Below are positions 18,082 to 26,799 of a stretch of 64,000 bases of DNA, piece by piece. Each line of letters begins with the position of its first letter. Position 1 is the first letter of the stretch. Location of the stretch: positions 1-64,000 of the forward strand of contig CALUQY010000006.1 of NCBI GenBank assembly GCA_944323035.1. Reading direction: 5' to 3'. This DNA is from Candidatus Gastranaerophilales bacterium. GTDB taxonomy: Bacteria > Cyanobacteriota > Vampirovibrionia > Gastranaerophilales > Gastranaerophilaceae. The position numbers and the translations under genes are program-made. The notes beneath the pieces were generated by a model, which made no database searches, was not told the DNA's origin, and saw only the letters and a program-made list of their open reading frames with translations.

Positions 18082-18234
18082 TTTTGTCTCCTTTTTTAAC
18101 TCTAACTTTAACCTATACAGAAAACCGCATAACCATGCCGTTTCATAGGCTATTATAGCACTTAAATGGCGTTTTGACAAGTGTTTCGAGAAATTTACCA
18201 TATAAAAATAGCAAATGGCAAGTATTTTTCAATA

Positions 18235-19098
18235 TTAAATTTCTGTTTTCAGCCTTGCAAAGCTGACATCTTTATAAAAATATTTAAGTATCTGATAAGC
18301 GTTATAACCTTGTTTCGCAAGGTTATTGGCACCATGCTGCGACATTCCGATTCCGTGGCCCTTTTTCCCGACGCTGGCATCGTAGGAAGGAACCGAGCGA
18401 AGATAAGGGACATTACCGCCCCAGGTTGCACTGGCAGTTTTAGTTTTACCGCCGGCAGAGGCTGTATAAAAGGCTGAAATAATACGCTGGTTGTGAGTCA
18501 GAACAATGCCGCGGGTGTCATTAACAGCCTTGGTTGTTCCTCTGTTTTCCGCAGAAGCGCCGCCATAAGCTTGATCCCGAGGTGTATCTTCCAGATCATA
18601 GCCTTTTGCCGCACGTTTGCCCAGATTTGCAAGCGCGTAACTTCTCGCGGCTATTGCCTGCGCTTTATGAGCCTCAACATCCCAGCTTGTAGGCATTTCT
18701 GACGGAATAACTCCTTTTAAATAGCTTTCCAGATCAACATCATTTATAACCGTAAGTTTGCCACGATTATTCTGAATAATCAAATTCCCGCGGTACCACC
18801 TTTTTTTCGTACTGACAAAGCCGCCCTGAGCGGATTTTATTACAATTCTGTCCGTATTGATATCCTGATATTCACCGTTGATTCTTATTGCCATTTTATT
18901 TTTGCGTGCAACAATAAGATATCCTTTCATTTGTTTAAGTTCGGTAACTGTTCTGTTCGAACGCGCATCAATAATAACGCCGTCACCGGAGGTTCCGACA
19001 CCGGCACTCGCGACATCAGTAAGCAGCCCGATTTTTATTGCAAAAACAGGGTTAACTGAACAAATAAAAAAACATAGCGCCAGCAATAAGTTTCTCAT
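18235..19098 (-). CDS. SpoIID/LytB-domain exported protein
   Basis: About 287 residues with a signal peptide (MRNLLLALCFFICSVNPVFA) and a SpoIID domain. The central part YRGNLIIQNNRGKLTVIN, LESYLKGVIPSEMP and AHKAQAIAARSYAL is the typical lytic-transglycosylase-like core, and the end KGHGIGMSQHGANNLAKQG is the conserved C-terminal motif. In spore formers SpoIID degrades peptidoglycan; in cyanobacteria and relatives related proteins are general wall hydrolases, which fits here. The ATG at 19098 was preferred to 19119 because it opens the signal peptide and a TATTAT box lies 6 bases before it, suggesting a leaderless mRNA. Confidence 0.88.
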   Translation of the reverse strand: MRNLLLALCFFICSVNPVFAIKIGLLTDVASAGVGTSGDGVIIDARSNRTVTELKQMKGYLIVARKNKMAIRINGEYQDINTDRIVIKSAQGGFVSTKKRWYRGNLIIQNNRGKLTVINDVDLESYLKGVIPSEMPTSWDVEAHKAQAIAARSYALANLGKRAAKGYDLEDTPRDQAYGGASAENRGTTKAVNDTRGIVLTHNQRIISAFYTASAGGKTKTASATWGGNVPYLRSVPSYDASVGKKGHGIGMSQHGANNLAKQGYNAYQILKYFYKDVSFARLKTEI

Positions 19099-19173
19099 AA
19101 AAAAATAATAACACAGCAAGAATTGAATTTCATAGAGCTTTTAATGTATTTTTTTACAATATTTTAAAAATTT

Positions 19174-19788
19174 TTACGCCACAATGGACTCTTTGCCGTT
19201 TTTATCCATAGTTTTCATAAGAGATTTTGTCAGTTCCAGCCCGAGGCAGGAAGAACCGATAGAAACAGATACAAATGTAAGCCCTTTGATAATCGCTCCG
19301 ATTTTTCCACCCCATTTGTGTTTTGCAATCGTTTCAAATACCGGTTTAAATACGCCGGATTTGGACATTTTTTCAAGCGTGTTTGTGACAGTTTTAGAAT
19401 TTGCAATATTGTTGTAGTTTTTAGAGATTAAATGTTCACCCGCAAACATAAAGGCAAGCGAGCCTAATTCTTCTTTAAAAGTTTTTTCTTTATCGTCAGA
19501 CATAGCAACTTTAACCACGCTGGAAGCACAAATCAGCGGGTTTATATTGTTACTTAAAAATTCAACTGTTTTACCTGCATATCTAAGCGCTTTTGAATCT
19601 CCCGCAACATCCTGCAGTATTTGTATAGCATTTTTAGTTCCCATAGCTATAGTTTTATCATATTTGCCAAGCTCTTTCCAAATCCCGGCGACCTGTCCGA
19701 CAGCAACCGGAGCACGGCCGATTTCACCATTCTCGGTCTTGCCAATGTTTCTAAAAGCAAATATACCTGATGCTATTGGACTAAACAT
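19174..19788 (-). CDS. Unknown 204-residue protein
   Basis: No family recognised. It starts MFSPIASGIFAFRNIGK and contains Gly/Ala-rich hydrophobic stretches (INPLICASSVVKVAM near residue 80; GKIGAIIKGLTFVSVSIGSS near 163-182) that could be membrane-associated, plus Lys-rich helices. Upstream lies a box, ACACTTATATAAAGTATT (19812-19829) and AATTGCGCCGGCAG (19842-19855), shared with the unknown gene at 34951, which suggests common control. It stands alone between the spoIID-like gene and a divergent regulator gene. Confidence 0.65.
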   Translation of the reverse strand: MFSPIASGIFAFRNIGKTENGEIGRAPVAVGQVAGIWKELGKYDKTIAMGTKNAIQILQDVAGDSKALRYAGKTVEFLSNNINPLICASSVVKVAMSDDKEKTFKEELGSLAFMFAGEHLISKNYNNIANSKTVTNTLEKMSKSGVFKPVFETIAKHKWGGKIGAIIKGLTFVSVSIGSSCLGLELTKSLMKTMDKNGKESIVA

Positions 19789-19811
19789 AAAAAATAACCT
19801 TCATAAACTAC

Positions 19812-19855
19812 ACACTTATATAAAGTATTTTTGCTCGAAATAATTGCGCCGGCAG
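19812..19855 (-). promoter_or_regulatory. Shared upstream box, copy 1
   Basis: On the minus strand CTGCCGGCGCAATT (19855-19842), 12 bases, then AATACTTTATATAAGTGT (19829-19812). The same two blocks with the same 12-base spacing occur at 35549-35513 upstream of another unknown gene. The GC part alone recurs at 28726-28713. Probably a shared promoter type; the sigma factor is not known. Confidence 0.5.
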
Positions 19856-19932
19856 GGAAAAAGTTTACAAACTTAACAATTTTAGTATGATAATATGATG
19901 AAATAGAAAAATATTCCGATTAATATATTACT

Positions 19933-20265
19933 ATGTATGAGTTTGAACTTGAAAATGAGGATAAAGAATTAAAGCAAGTTGGTCTGGAACTGATGTTTTT
20001 AACACCTGAAAAACACTCAAATGAAGAGGGCATCACTTCTGTCGAGCTTGCCAAACTCGTAAATTTACCTTTGGAAACAGTAAAAAAGAAATTAACAATA
20101 CTAAAAGATCACGGCGTAATCCGTGTCCGGGGGATAAATCCTAAGTACTGGAAATTTGATGAATATAATTTTCAACGCCTGGACGAACACGATGAAATTT
20201 TCAGACTACTGTGCAGTTTTGATGATGTTGATTTTGACAGGTATTTTGACTACAGCGGACATTAA
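19933..20265 (+). CDS. Small winged-helix-type regulator
   Basis: 110 residues. The segment GITSVELAKLVNLPLETVKK (about residues 33-52) followed by KLTILKDHGVIRVRG is a helix-turn-helix plus wing of the kind that tells apart DNA sites or senses domain contacts. The N-terminus is acidic and the C-terminus ends in an Asp/Phe-rich tail (FDDVDFDRYFDYSGH). It is divergent from the unknown gene at 19174. Target genes are unknown; the neighbouring pilin 2 is a guess only. Confidence 0.65.
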   Translation: MYEFELENEDKELKQVGLELMFLTPEKHSNEEGITSVELAKLVNLPLETVKKKLTILKDHGVIRVRGINPKYWKFDEYNFQRLDEHDEIFRLLCSFDDVDFDRYFDYSGH

Positions 20266-20352
20266 AACGGTTTCCCTCAAATCATTCCCGCCGCATTTCT
20301 TATTGCAAAACTTTTCCAGACAAAAAAACAGCGGGCAAAATACCCGCTGAAT

Positions 20353-20541
20353 AAAGCAGTTCTCCGCCGCTTCGCCTCGCTGAATCGCGAGCCGTGGCGG
20401 CTGCGCGGTCTACCTCTCGCAAAACAATTCACTGGATTGTTTTGCTCGGCAGAGTGCCACTCAAAAGACTCGCTTGAGTGAGCGGGAGTTGCTCCGCAAC
20501 TCATTCACGACACATTCCTTATCGCGAGTCTTTTTCGGACA
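20353..20541. repeat. R1 structured repeat element, copy 1
   Basis: The element begins AAAGCAGTTCTCCGCCGC and ends GCGAGTCTTTTTCGGACA. It contains nested inverted repeats: AAAACAAT/ATTGTTTT, GAGTTG/CAACTC and AAAGACTCGC/GCGAGTCTTT. Related copies are at 35597-35749 (inverted), 50252-50548 and 63412-63517. No open frame of note, no terminal inverted repeats and no visible target duplication. It lies just after the 3' end of pilin 2. Confidence 0.75.
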
Positions 20542-20556
20542 AGAAAGGATAAAAAA

Positions 20557-21591
20557 TTAATCCCTTTTTACGCAGCGCACCTGTTTAGTTTGCGTTCTGT
20601 CAAGCATCAGCCGTGCGCCGGTCCATAGACTTTGCGCCCAGCCGCGGCTCTCATTGTTTGAAAGAGAAAGTGAAGAAGTCCAGTAATGATCTTCGTTTAT
20701 ACTGCCGATTAAGTTTTGGTTAACAAACATCGCTCCAGCCTCTTCTTTAGTCGGCAAGCGGTAATTTGCATCCAACTGTGTACAGGATTTTGATGCAGTC
20801 AAAGAACTTGAGCCGGAAGCAACCAGAGGTGCCGCAGTAGCATTCCTTGAGTGTACAAGCGGTGCTACAACAACACTGTCAACAGAATATAAGACTGTTA
20901 TAAAACCAATATCTTTACCGTAAGTATTTGGTCCTTTTTTGCCGTTAAGGTCATAAATAAAATTAGCACAAACCCTATTTTGAATAGGATCCCACCACAC
21001 AGAAGGACTCAATTCCGAAACACAATTCGGATTGTAATAAACAGCGACACTTTCACCGTTCTGGGTTTCAAATGCGGCAGCCTTGGTATTTAACATTGAG
21101 TAAGAAAAAGAGGTGTACGATGCATTGAGCATTGTACTGTTTAAAGCACCAAAATCTGCAGGGAATGGTGTTATTACACTGCCGGTATGAGGAGTAATTT
21201 TATCCGGCAGACCGCAATCAGATAAATGCTCGCTATCACAAATATTAGTCATTTTTAAGACTTTAGACAAACCTGCTGTAATAAAAGTTTCAGCGGCCGT
21301 ATCAACGGCAGAAGTCGAGGAATCACCTTCTGTCAGTGTACCATAGCCATTCAGGGCAGGCATAAGCGATATAGCTTGAGAAAATCTTGCATAAAGAGCT
21401 TTGCGCTGCGTGTTCCAAGTGCGCTCGTTGATGTTGCCCGTGAGGCTCGGAAGCGTAATCGCCGCTACAACACCGATTATCGTCAGGGATAACAATATTT
21501 CCGCCATTGTGAATGCTAAATTCTTGCTCGGATTCAATTGTGGAAGTCGCTCAGCGACCGACTCAGTCGAGCGGCTCAGCCGGGCTGCCAT
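20557..21591 (-). CDS. Prepilin-like protein 2, phase-variable start
   Basis: From the in-frame ATG at 21591 there are 26 residues of linker and then AFTMAEILLSLTIIGVVAA. Cleavage before F (codon at 21513) gives 318 mature residues, the same as pilin 1. Mature features: Glu at +5, SLTGNINERTWNTQRKALYA, DLNGKKGPNTYGKDIGFIT, then RLPTKEEAGAMF and WTSSLS, which look like a DUF1566/lectin-like C-terminal part, and terminal CVKRD. There is no ribosome site before 21591. The real start is probably the ATG at 21676, in frame only with 13 or 16 G; the tract here has 14. The linker repeats the FTMA cleavage context (GFTMAARLSR). Confidence 0.82.
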   Translation of the reverse strand: MAARLSRSTESVAERLPQLNPSKNLAFTMAEILLSLTIIGVVAAITLPSLTGNINERTWNTQRKALYARFSQAISLMPALNGYGTLTEGDSSTSAVDTAAETFITAGLSKVLKMTNICDSEHLSDCGLPDKITPHTGSVITPFPADFGALNSTMLNASYTSFSYSMLNTKAAAFETQNGESVAVYYNPNCVSELSPSVWWDPIQNRVCANFIYDLNGKKGPNTYGKDIGFITVLYSVDSVVVAPLVHSRNATAAPLVASGSSSLTASKSCTQLDANYRLPTKEEAGAMFVNQNLIGSINEDHYWTSSLSLSNNESRGWAQSLWTGARLMLDRTQTKQVRCVKRD

Positions 21592-21614
21592 GGTGAAACC
21601 GGCAAAACTGTTCA

Positions 21615-21690
21615 GGCGGTTAAAGAGAGGCCCCCCCCCCCCCCGTGCATGGGTATACTCTTTTTGTTTTTTTCATCTTTTCTATCCTTT
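21615..21690 (-). promoter_or_regulatory. Pilin 2 leader with 14-G tract
   Basis: AAAGGA (21690-21685), 8 bases, ATG at 21676, codons MKKTKRVYPCT, then 14 G (21644-21631). At 14 G the reading stops at TAA within a few codons. At 13 or 16 G it enters the pilin frame, giving a leader of about 55 residues before the cleavage site. Confidence 0.82.
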
Positions 21691-21709
21691 CATTCTTTTA
21701 TACTCTTTC

Positions 21710-21738
21710 ATTATGTATCATGTTTTCAAAAATGTCAA
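21710..21738 (-). promoter_or_regulatory. Promoter of pilin 2
   Basis: A consensus TTGACA (21738-21733), exactly 17 bases, then CATAAT (21715-21710). The spacer ends AAACATGATA. It is the best match among the five pilin promoters and lies 34 bases upstream of the start codon. Confidence 0.75.
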
Positions 21739-21766
21739 TTAGTTCTTGACACAATTTATATTAAAT

Positions 21767-22081
21767 TTACTTTAATTTATTTTTCTGAATAAACAGCAAC
21801 ACAGCTTCGTCAACAGATTGAGGCTCTTTTAATGTAGCTTCGTAATCAAGTGCTTTAGTACGTGAACGCTGCAAAATTGCATTCCAGAGAGTAAGCAATA
21901 GATAAATTACAAATGAAGAAAGCATCACTCCAAACATTACAGTTGCAAATTTTATTATAGCAGACATCAGTTCTGTTCTCTCCGGAGTTACAGCTTGTTG
22001 AACAGCATCAGGCGTTTCGCCAAAACAAATTTGCGAAACGCCCAGTACTATTACCATTAATATCAATAATCTAAGTTTCAT
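21767..22081 (-). CDS. Small exported membrane protein
   Basis: 104 residues, no family recognised. An N-terminal signal peptide (MKLRLLILMVIVLGVSQICF) is followed by a short external part, a second hydrophobic helix near residues 46-68 (FATVMFGVMLSSFVIYLLL) and a C-terminal cytoplasmic tail ending VLLFIQKNKLK. The 5' end overlaps the RNase E/G gene by 11 bases, so it is very probably co-transcribed with it. A membrane anchoring partner is one possibility, but nothing in the sequence proves it. Confidence 0.75.
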   Translation of the reverse strand: MKLRLLILMVIVLGVSQICFGETPDAVQQAVTPERTELMSAIIKFATVMFGVMLSSFVIYLLLTLWNAILQRSRTKALDYEATLKEPQSVDEAVLLFIQKNKLK

Positions 22082-23909
22082 CTTCAGTCTTTTTTGATTT
22101 TGTTTTACGCGCTGCTCTTGAGGAACCTCTGTTTGGTCTGCGCTTAGGTTTTTCTTCTACTTCAACCGTCGGCTCTACGTTTTCAACCGCCGGCGCTTCA
22201 ACTACAACGGCTTCAGGAGCTGGTTCTTCTTTTGTTTTTGAAGATTTGCGTGTACGTTTAGTAGTCTTCTTTTTTGGCTCTTCAACTATAGCTTCCGGTA
22301 CAACTTCGGAAATAGTTTCAGCAGGTGCCACGGTTTCAAAAACTGGTTGTGGCTCAGATACAGCTTGAATTTCAATCGGCGCTTCTGATTCTCCAGTATT
22401 TTCATTTTGGAAACGATTATTTTTGTTGCGTTTGTTAAACTTATTTCTGCGGTTTTTCTTACCTTTTCTGTCAAAATTATTTTCTTCAACATTAGCCACT
22501 TCTTCAACAGCAACAGTTGTTTCGACGATTTCAATATTTTCAACCGCCGGAGCTTCTTGTTGACGATTTTGCTGATTATTATTTTTATTGTTATTAGATT
22601 TTTTGTTGAAAGTTGCGATAGGCATTTTTGCTTTCGCGACTTTAGCTTTCATTTCGGCTTCGGCAGTCGGAGTAGCAAAATTAAACTCGTTCATAAAATA
22701 GCCGCTACCCTGACAGTGCGGGCATTTTTTAGTAAATATTTCAGATAAACTTTGCCCCTGACGGTGACGGGTAAGTTCAACAAGCCCTAAATCCGAAAGC
22801 TGTCCGACCTGCGGTTTTGCTTTATCAGGTTCAAGCGCGAGTTCCATTTCTTCCATAATAGCAAGTTTGTCAGCCCGCGAAAGCATATCAATAAAGTCAA
22901 TGATAATCATACCGCCGATGTTTCTGAGGCGTAACTGGCGCGCAATTTCATGAACGGCTTCAATATTCGTTTTCAGGATTGTTTCATCCTGAGTTGAAGA
23001 GCTTGTGAATTTACCGCTGTTAACATCAATTACGGTTAACGCTTCTGTCTGCTGGATAAAGAGATATCCGCCGGACGGCATATTAACTTTTACATTTAGC
23101 GCGGCTTTAATTTCTTTGTGGATATCTTCTGCGATTAAAAGAGGTTCAGTGCCTTTGTATAAAGTCACCTGAACATTTTTATTTATGTGCCAGTTCTGTA
23201 GAATATTCTGAACACGCGACATTGCGAAAGCGGTGTCTACAACGATTTCTCTGACATCGTCCGTGCAGGCTTCACGAATAACCCTGTATAATAAATCCTG
23301 ATCACGATAAATCAGATTTGGCGGGTTTAAGCTTTCTGCTGACGTAATAATATTGTTCCATTTTTCTAACAAGATCTCCAAATCTTCCTGAATATCGGCT
23401 TCTGATTGTCCTTCGGCTTCTGTTCTGATGATAACGCCGACGCCAACCGGTTTAATTAAACTTACGATTGACTTAAGGCGTGCACGTTCTTTTGAATTTT
23501 CGATTTTTTTACTTACGTTAATGCCCGGTTCGTGCGGGATTAAGACGAGGAAACGCCCCGGAAGGCTGATTTCTGTCGTAACACGCGGGCCTTTATGCCC
23601 TGTCGGTTCTTTTACGACCTGAACAATAAGTTTTTGATTAGGGGAAAGTTTATCTTTCAATGCGCCTTTACCCATAACGTCCTGCGCGTGAAGGAAGCCC
23701 ATTTTGTCAGAGCCGACATCAACGAATGCTGCATCAATGCTGGGTAAGATGTTATCGACGCGTGCCAGATACACATCACCTAATAAAATTTCGCCTTTGT
23801 GAATAAAAAAGTCAGTAACTCTGCCGTTTTCAAGAACAGCTGCAATATTATCGCGCTCGGCAATAATAATTCTTTTGTCAGAATTGTTTTTAAATTTGTC
23901 GTTTGCCAT
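22071..23909 (-). CDS. rne: Ribonuclease E/G
   Basis: 612 residues. Single-strand endoribonuclease for mRNA decay and rRNA maturation. An S1-like domain is near residues 38-115 (LGDVYLARVDNILPSIDAAF, GFLHAQDV). The catalytic core includes TVIDVNSGKFT and GMIIIDFIDM, whose Asp residues bind the metal, and the Zn-link is KKCPHCQGSGY near residue 390. The last 190 residues are low-complexity with alternating acidic and Lys/Arg-rich blocks (KKTTKRTRKSSKTK), suitable for scaffold or RNA contacts. It is downstream of the radical SAM gene, a neighbourhood known from cyanobacteria and Firmicutes. Confidence 0.94.
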   Translation of the reverse strand: MANDKFKNNSDKRIIIAERDNIAAVLENGRVTDFFIHKGEILLGDVYLARVDNILPSIDAAFVDVGSDKMGFLHAQDVMGKGALKDKLSPNQKLIVQVVKEPTGHKGPRVTTEISLPGRFLVLIPHEPGINVSKKIENSKERARLKSIVSLIKPVGVGVIIRTEAEGQSEADIQEDLEILLEKWNNIITSAESLNPPNLIYRDQDLLYRVIREACTDDVREIVVDTAFAMSRVQNILQNWHINKNVQVTLYKGTEPLLIAEDIHKEIKAALNVKVNMPSGGYLFIQQTEALTVIDVNSGKFTSSSTQDETILKTNIEAVHEIARQLRLRNIGGMIIIDFIDMLSRADKLAIMEEMELALEPDKAKPQVGQLSDLGLVELTRHRQGQSLSEIFTKKCPHCQGSGYFMNEFNFATPTAEAEMKAKVAKAKMPIATFNKKSNNNKNNNQQNRQQEAPAVENIEIVETTVAVEEVANVEENNFDRKGKKNRRNKFNKRNKNNRFQNENTGESEAPIEIQAVSEPQPVFETVAPAETISEVVPEAIVEEPKKKTTKRTRKSSKTKEEPAPEAVVVEAPAVENVEPTVEVEEKPKRRPNRGSSRAARKTKSKKTEDET

Positions 23910-23928
23910 GATAAAATCCTTTTACTAT

Positions 23929-26439
23929 CTATAACTTTTGAAAATTCTCGTCAAAGAAGGCAATACGTGTAATATTAAACATCACACCCGGTGCGATTAA
24001 TTCCATTAAGGCGTCAGCTCTTACTGCCGGAATTGCACTTCCCTGACCGGTTTTTAAGATTATGAACAGACAACCGTCAACAAACTTGTATGATTTTATT
24101 GAATTTTTAATGTCTGTTTTTTGAAGTAAACCTTTTTTGTTTTTCTTCTCAATAAAAATTTCCTGAGAAGATAAAACCTTGTCTGTATTGTAGCACAAAG
24201 TTTCAAAATCGTAAAGGTCTTTGTTAAAGATTTCGACTTTATATTCTGCCCACTGAGCAGTGTTGTCAATTGATTTAAAGCTTCTGTCAATTTTCTTAAT
24301 TTCAATAATTTTGCATCCTTCTGGAAGCACTTTCTCTAACTTTAGTTGGAGATTTTCGGGTGACAAATCTTCCCAGAGATCAATATCAACAAGTTCGCAG
24401 ATACTTTCGCAGAAAAGCGGCAGCGCAACACCCATTGAAACCCTCATTGTCGGGTTATAGCCATAAGAAAATGCCACCTTCAGCCCGCTTCTTGAAAGTG
24501 ATTTCAGAAAAGTGTTCTGCCAGTCAAGATGCGAAAAATATTTCAAAATTCCGCATTTGGTAAGTTTTATCCGGTACCGGAACGGGACAGCATTGTGTCC
24601 TTCGGGTTTTTGCGGTGTTTTCGGAACAATTTGCTTGGCATTCTCATATTTTGGCGCAAGAACTTTTCTTGTTTTCAAATTAGGACAAACCCCGCAGCCG
24701 ACACATTTATGCTCGCAGGTTGGCGTCAGGTGAAATTCGTTTGAACTTTCTGCCATTGCCGCTTTGTATTCATCAACAAACCACGATTTGTTAACGCCGA
24801 TGTCCACAAAATCCCACGGCAGCGGCTCATCAAGCGAATAAGTTTTCTGCGCCAAGTCAGCAAGCGAAAACCCAAGTTCCTCTGCTGTTTCTTTCCAGAG
24901 GTTTTTGTCAAAATTTTCACCCCACGCGTCAAGATAGCAGCCTTTCTTATAAAGCGCTTCAATATATTCACAAAGTTTTTCATCACCGCGTGTCAAAACG
25001 GCCTCGATTTCTGACACATATTTTTCGTGATAATTAATCTTCAAGCCTTTAATGTGTTTCGTTTTATCCTTGAGATAGTGAATATGCTCCGTCACTTCGT
25101 CCAAATTCATCTGAGGGCACCACTGGAACGGCGTGAACGGTTTCGGAACAAAAATCGACAGAGTACAGGTTAAATCAAGCGAATGCTGCAACCCTTTTTC
25201 TTTTTTAATAAGTTTTGCCTTATATTTAATTTTGTTCAGAAGCTCCGCAAGCTCGTCCATATCCGCCAAAGTTTCGGTCGGAAGCCCGCAGATAAAATAA
25301 AATTTCACCCTCGACCAGCCGTTTTCATAAAGCGTCAGAACCGCGTGCAAAATCTGTTCTTCCGAGATATTTTTCTTGATAACATTGCGGAGCCGCTGGC
25401 TTCCGGCCTCAGGCGCAAGCGTCATCGTGGATTTTCTGACGCTCTGAACAAGATTTGCAAGCTCCAGATTAAATCCGTCAATCCTCTGGCTCGGAAGCGA
25501 AACAGAAATTTTACGTTCATCAAAATCAACAGCAAGCTCTTTGATAACCTCTTTTATATTTGAATAATCGTTTGATGAAAGCGAAAGAAGAGAATATTCA
25601 TCATAACCGGTATTGTTGACAAGTTCTTTTGTAATTTTAACAATTTCCTCACCCGTGCGCTCACGAATAGGCAAAGTCACATGCCCCGGCTGGCAGAAAC
25701 GACACATTCTCCCGCACCCGCGGCGGATTTCTACAACCGCACGGTCCTGAACTGATGATGAAAACGGTATCGGATAACTTTTCGGCGCGGTTTCGTATTT
25801 CAACTGCGCAATGCGTTTTTTAACTCTGCCGCCGACTGACGAGCTCCACCTGCCGGAATTTTCACCCTCAACAAGCGCTTTGATACGCTCTGTCCGAGGC
25901 AAACCTTTGGTACGCTCAAGAATTTCGCACGCCTCAACAATGCTGTCCTCGCCGTCGCCAATCATAAAGACATCAATAAAATCCGCCATTGGAAGCGGGT
26001 TAAAAGTACACGGCCCGCCCGCCATAATTATCGGGTCATCCTCGCCGCGATCTTCATTCCTATACGGAATCCCGCTCATCTCAAGCATTTTCAACACAGT
26101 CGGATAAGATAATTCATATTGCAGCGAAAACCCGACAGCATCAAACTCTTTTAACGGGCGCTTACTCTCCAGCCCGTAGAGCGTTTCCGGCTTAAAATCC
26201 TTCTCCGGCGCATAAGCCCTGTCCGCCATAAACTCCGCGCGTTCATTCAGACAGTTATAAAGCACTCTCAAGCCGAGGTTGCTTATTCCAATCTCGTACT
26301 TGTCCGGAAATACAAGCGCAAACCTCACCTTCGCACTGTCAAAATCCTTTTTCACAGACAAAAACTCATCACCAACATACTGATAAGGCTTATTTGCCTT
26401 AAACAGCGCTTCGTGGTACTTTCTAAAAAAACATGTCAT
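23929..26439 (-). CDS. Fused radical SAM / DUF2344 protein
   Basis: 836 residues, matching the TIGR03960-type radical SAM protein fused to a C-terminal TIGR03936/DUF2344 domain. An N-terminal B12-binding-like region leads to the [4Fe-4S] motif C-x3-C-x2-C (CGRMCRFC near residue 241). A second Cys cluster, CEHKCVGCGVCPN, is near residue 575. The last 200 residues begin YRIKLTKCGILKYFSHLDWQ. Family members sit next to RNase E/G, as here, and are thought to modify RNA or a ribosomal component, but the reaction is not established. The gap to rne is 19 bases. Confidence 0.9.
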   Translation of the reverse strand: MTCFFRKYHEALFKANKPYQYVGDEFLSVKKDFDSAKVRFALVFPDKYEIGISNLGLRVLYNCLNERAEFMADRAYAPEKDFKPETLYGLESKRPLKEFDAVGFSLQYELSYPTVLKMLEMSGIPYRNEDRGEDDPIIMAGGPCTFNPLPMADFIDVFMIGDGEDSIVEACEILERTKGLPRTERIKALVEGENSGRWSSSVGGRVKKRIAQLKYETAPKSYPIPFSSSVQDRAVVEIRRGCGRMCRFCQPGHVTLPIRERTGEEIVKITKELVNNTGYDEYSLLSLSSNDYSNIKEVIKELAVDFDERKISVSLPSQRIDGFNLELANLVQSVRKSTMTLAPEAGSQRLRNVIKKNISEEQILHAVLTLYENGWSRVKFYFICGLPTETLADMDELAELLNKIKYKAKLIKKEKGLQHSLDLTCTLSIFVPKPFTPFQWCPQMNLDEVTEHIHYLKDKTKHIKGLKINYHEKYVSEIEAVLTRGDEKLCEYIEALYKKGCYLDAWGENFDKNLWKETAEELGFSLADLAQKTYSLDEPLPWDFVDIGVNKSWFVDEYKAAMAESSNEFHLTPTCEHKCVGCGVCPNLKTRKVLAPKYENAKQIVPKTPQKPEGHNAVPFRYRIKLTKCGILKYFSHLDWQNTFLKSLSRSGLKVAFSYGYNPTMRVSMGVALPLFCESICELVDIDLWEDLSPENLQLKLEKVLPEGCKIIEIKKIDRSFKSIDNTAQWAEYKVEIFNKDLYDFETLCYNTDKVLSSQEIFIEKKNKKGLLQKTDIKNSIKSYKFVDGCLFIILKTGQGSAIPAVRADALMELIAPGVMFNITRIAFFDENFQKL

Positions 26440-26441
26440 TT

Positions 26442-26780
26442 CTATGCTAATCCTTCGGGTATATATTTTTCAATTTCAATAATCTCGCCGTCAAGAGTGT
26501 TTTCCTCAAACGACTTCATAAACTTAAATAAGTCCTTATTCGGCACGTCATAATTATAAAGATAAACCTGACCGTCAAACTTCCTCATAACGCTCACGAT
26601 ATAGTGGCACTTTTCACTAAAATTTCGCAGATGTTCTTCGTTAAATTTGTTGCCGTTAGTGTCTTTAGAGAGTTTGACATAATTAAACCCCGCGTAAAAC
26701 TTAACTTTTTCCGCAGCAGGCAGAGATTTACTGTGCTTTGAAAAAATATCAATAACTTTTTTATTAATATCTTCGCTCAC
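26442..26780 (-). CDS. Unknown 112-residue protein
   Basis: No family recognised. Starts MSEDINKKVIDIFSKHSKSL and contains VYLYNYDVPNKDLFKFMKSF; a small soluble alpha/beta protein. It ends 2 bases before the radical SAM gene, so it probably belongs to the same transcript, followed by RNase E/G. A ribosome site (GAGGGGATTTGTG) lies before the ATG. Confidence 0.65.
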   Translation of the reverse strand: MSEDINKKVIDIFSKHSKSLPAAEKVKFYAGFNYVKLSKDTNGNKFNEEHLRNFSEKCHYIVSVMRKFDGQVYLYNYDVPNKDLFKFMKSFEENTLDGEIIEIEKYIPEGLA

Positions 26781-26799
26781 AAATCCCCTCTTTTTCTCT

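Noticed and set aside
18235-19098. Sign of sporulation from SpoIID
   Set aside because: Related proteins occur in non-sporulating cyanobacteria and no other sporulation gene is visible.
20277-20504. A 75-residue coding frame inside R1 copy 1
   Set aside because: It overlaps the nested palindromes, is not conserved in the other copies and has no ribosome site.
22286-22748. Overlapping frames in the rne C-terminal tail
   Set aside because: Both strands are open because of low-complexity codons; no start signals.
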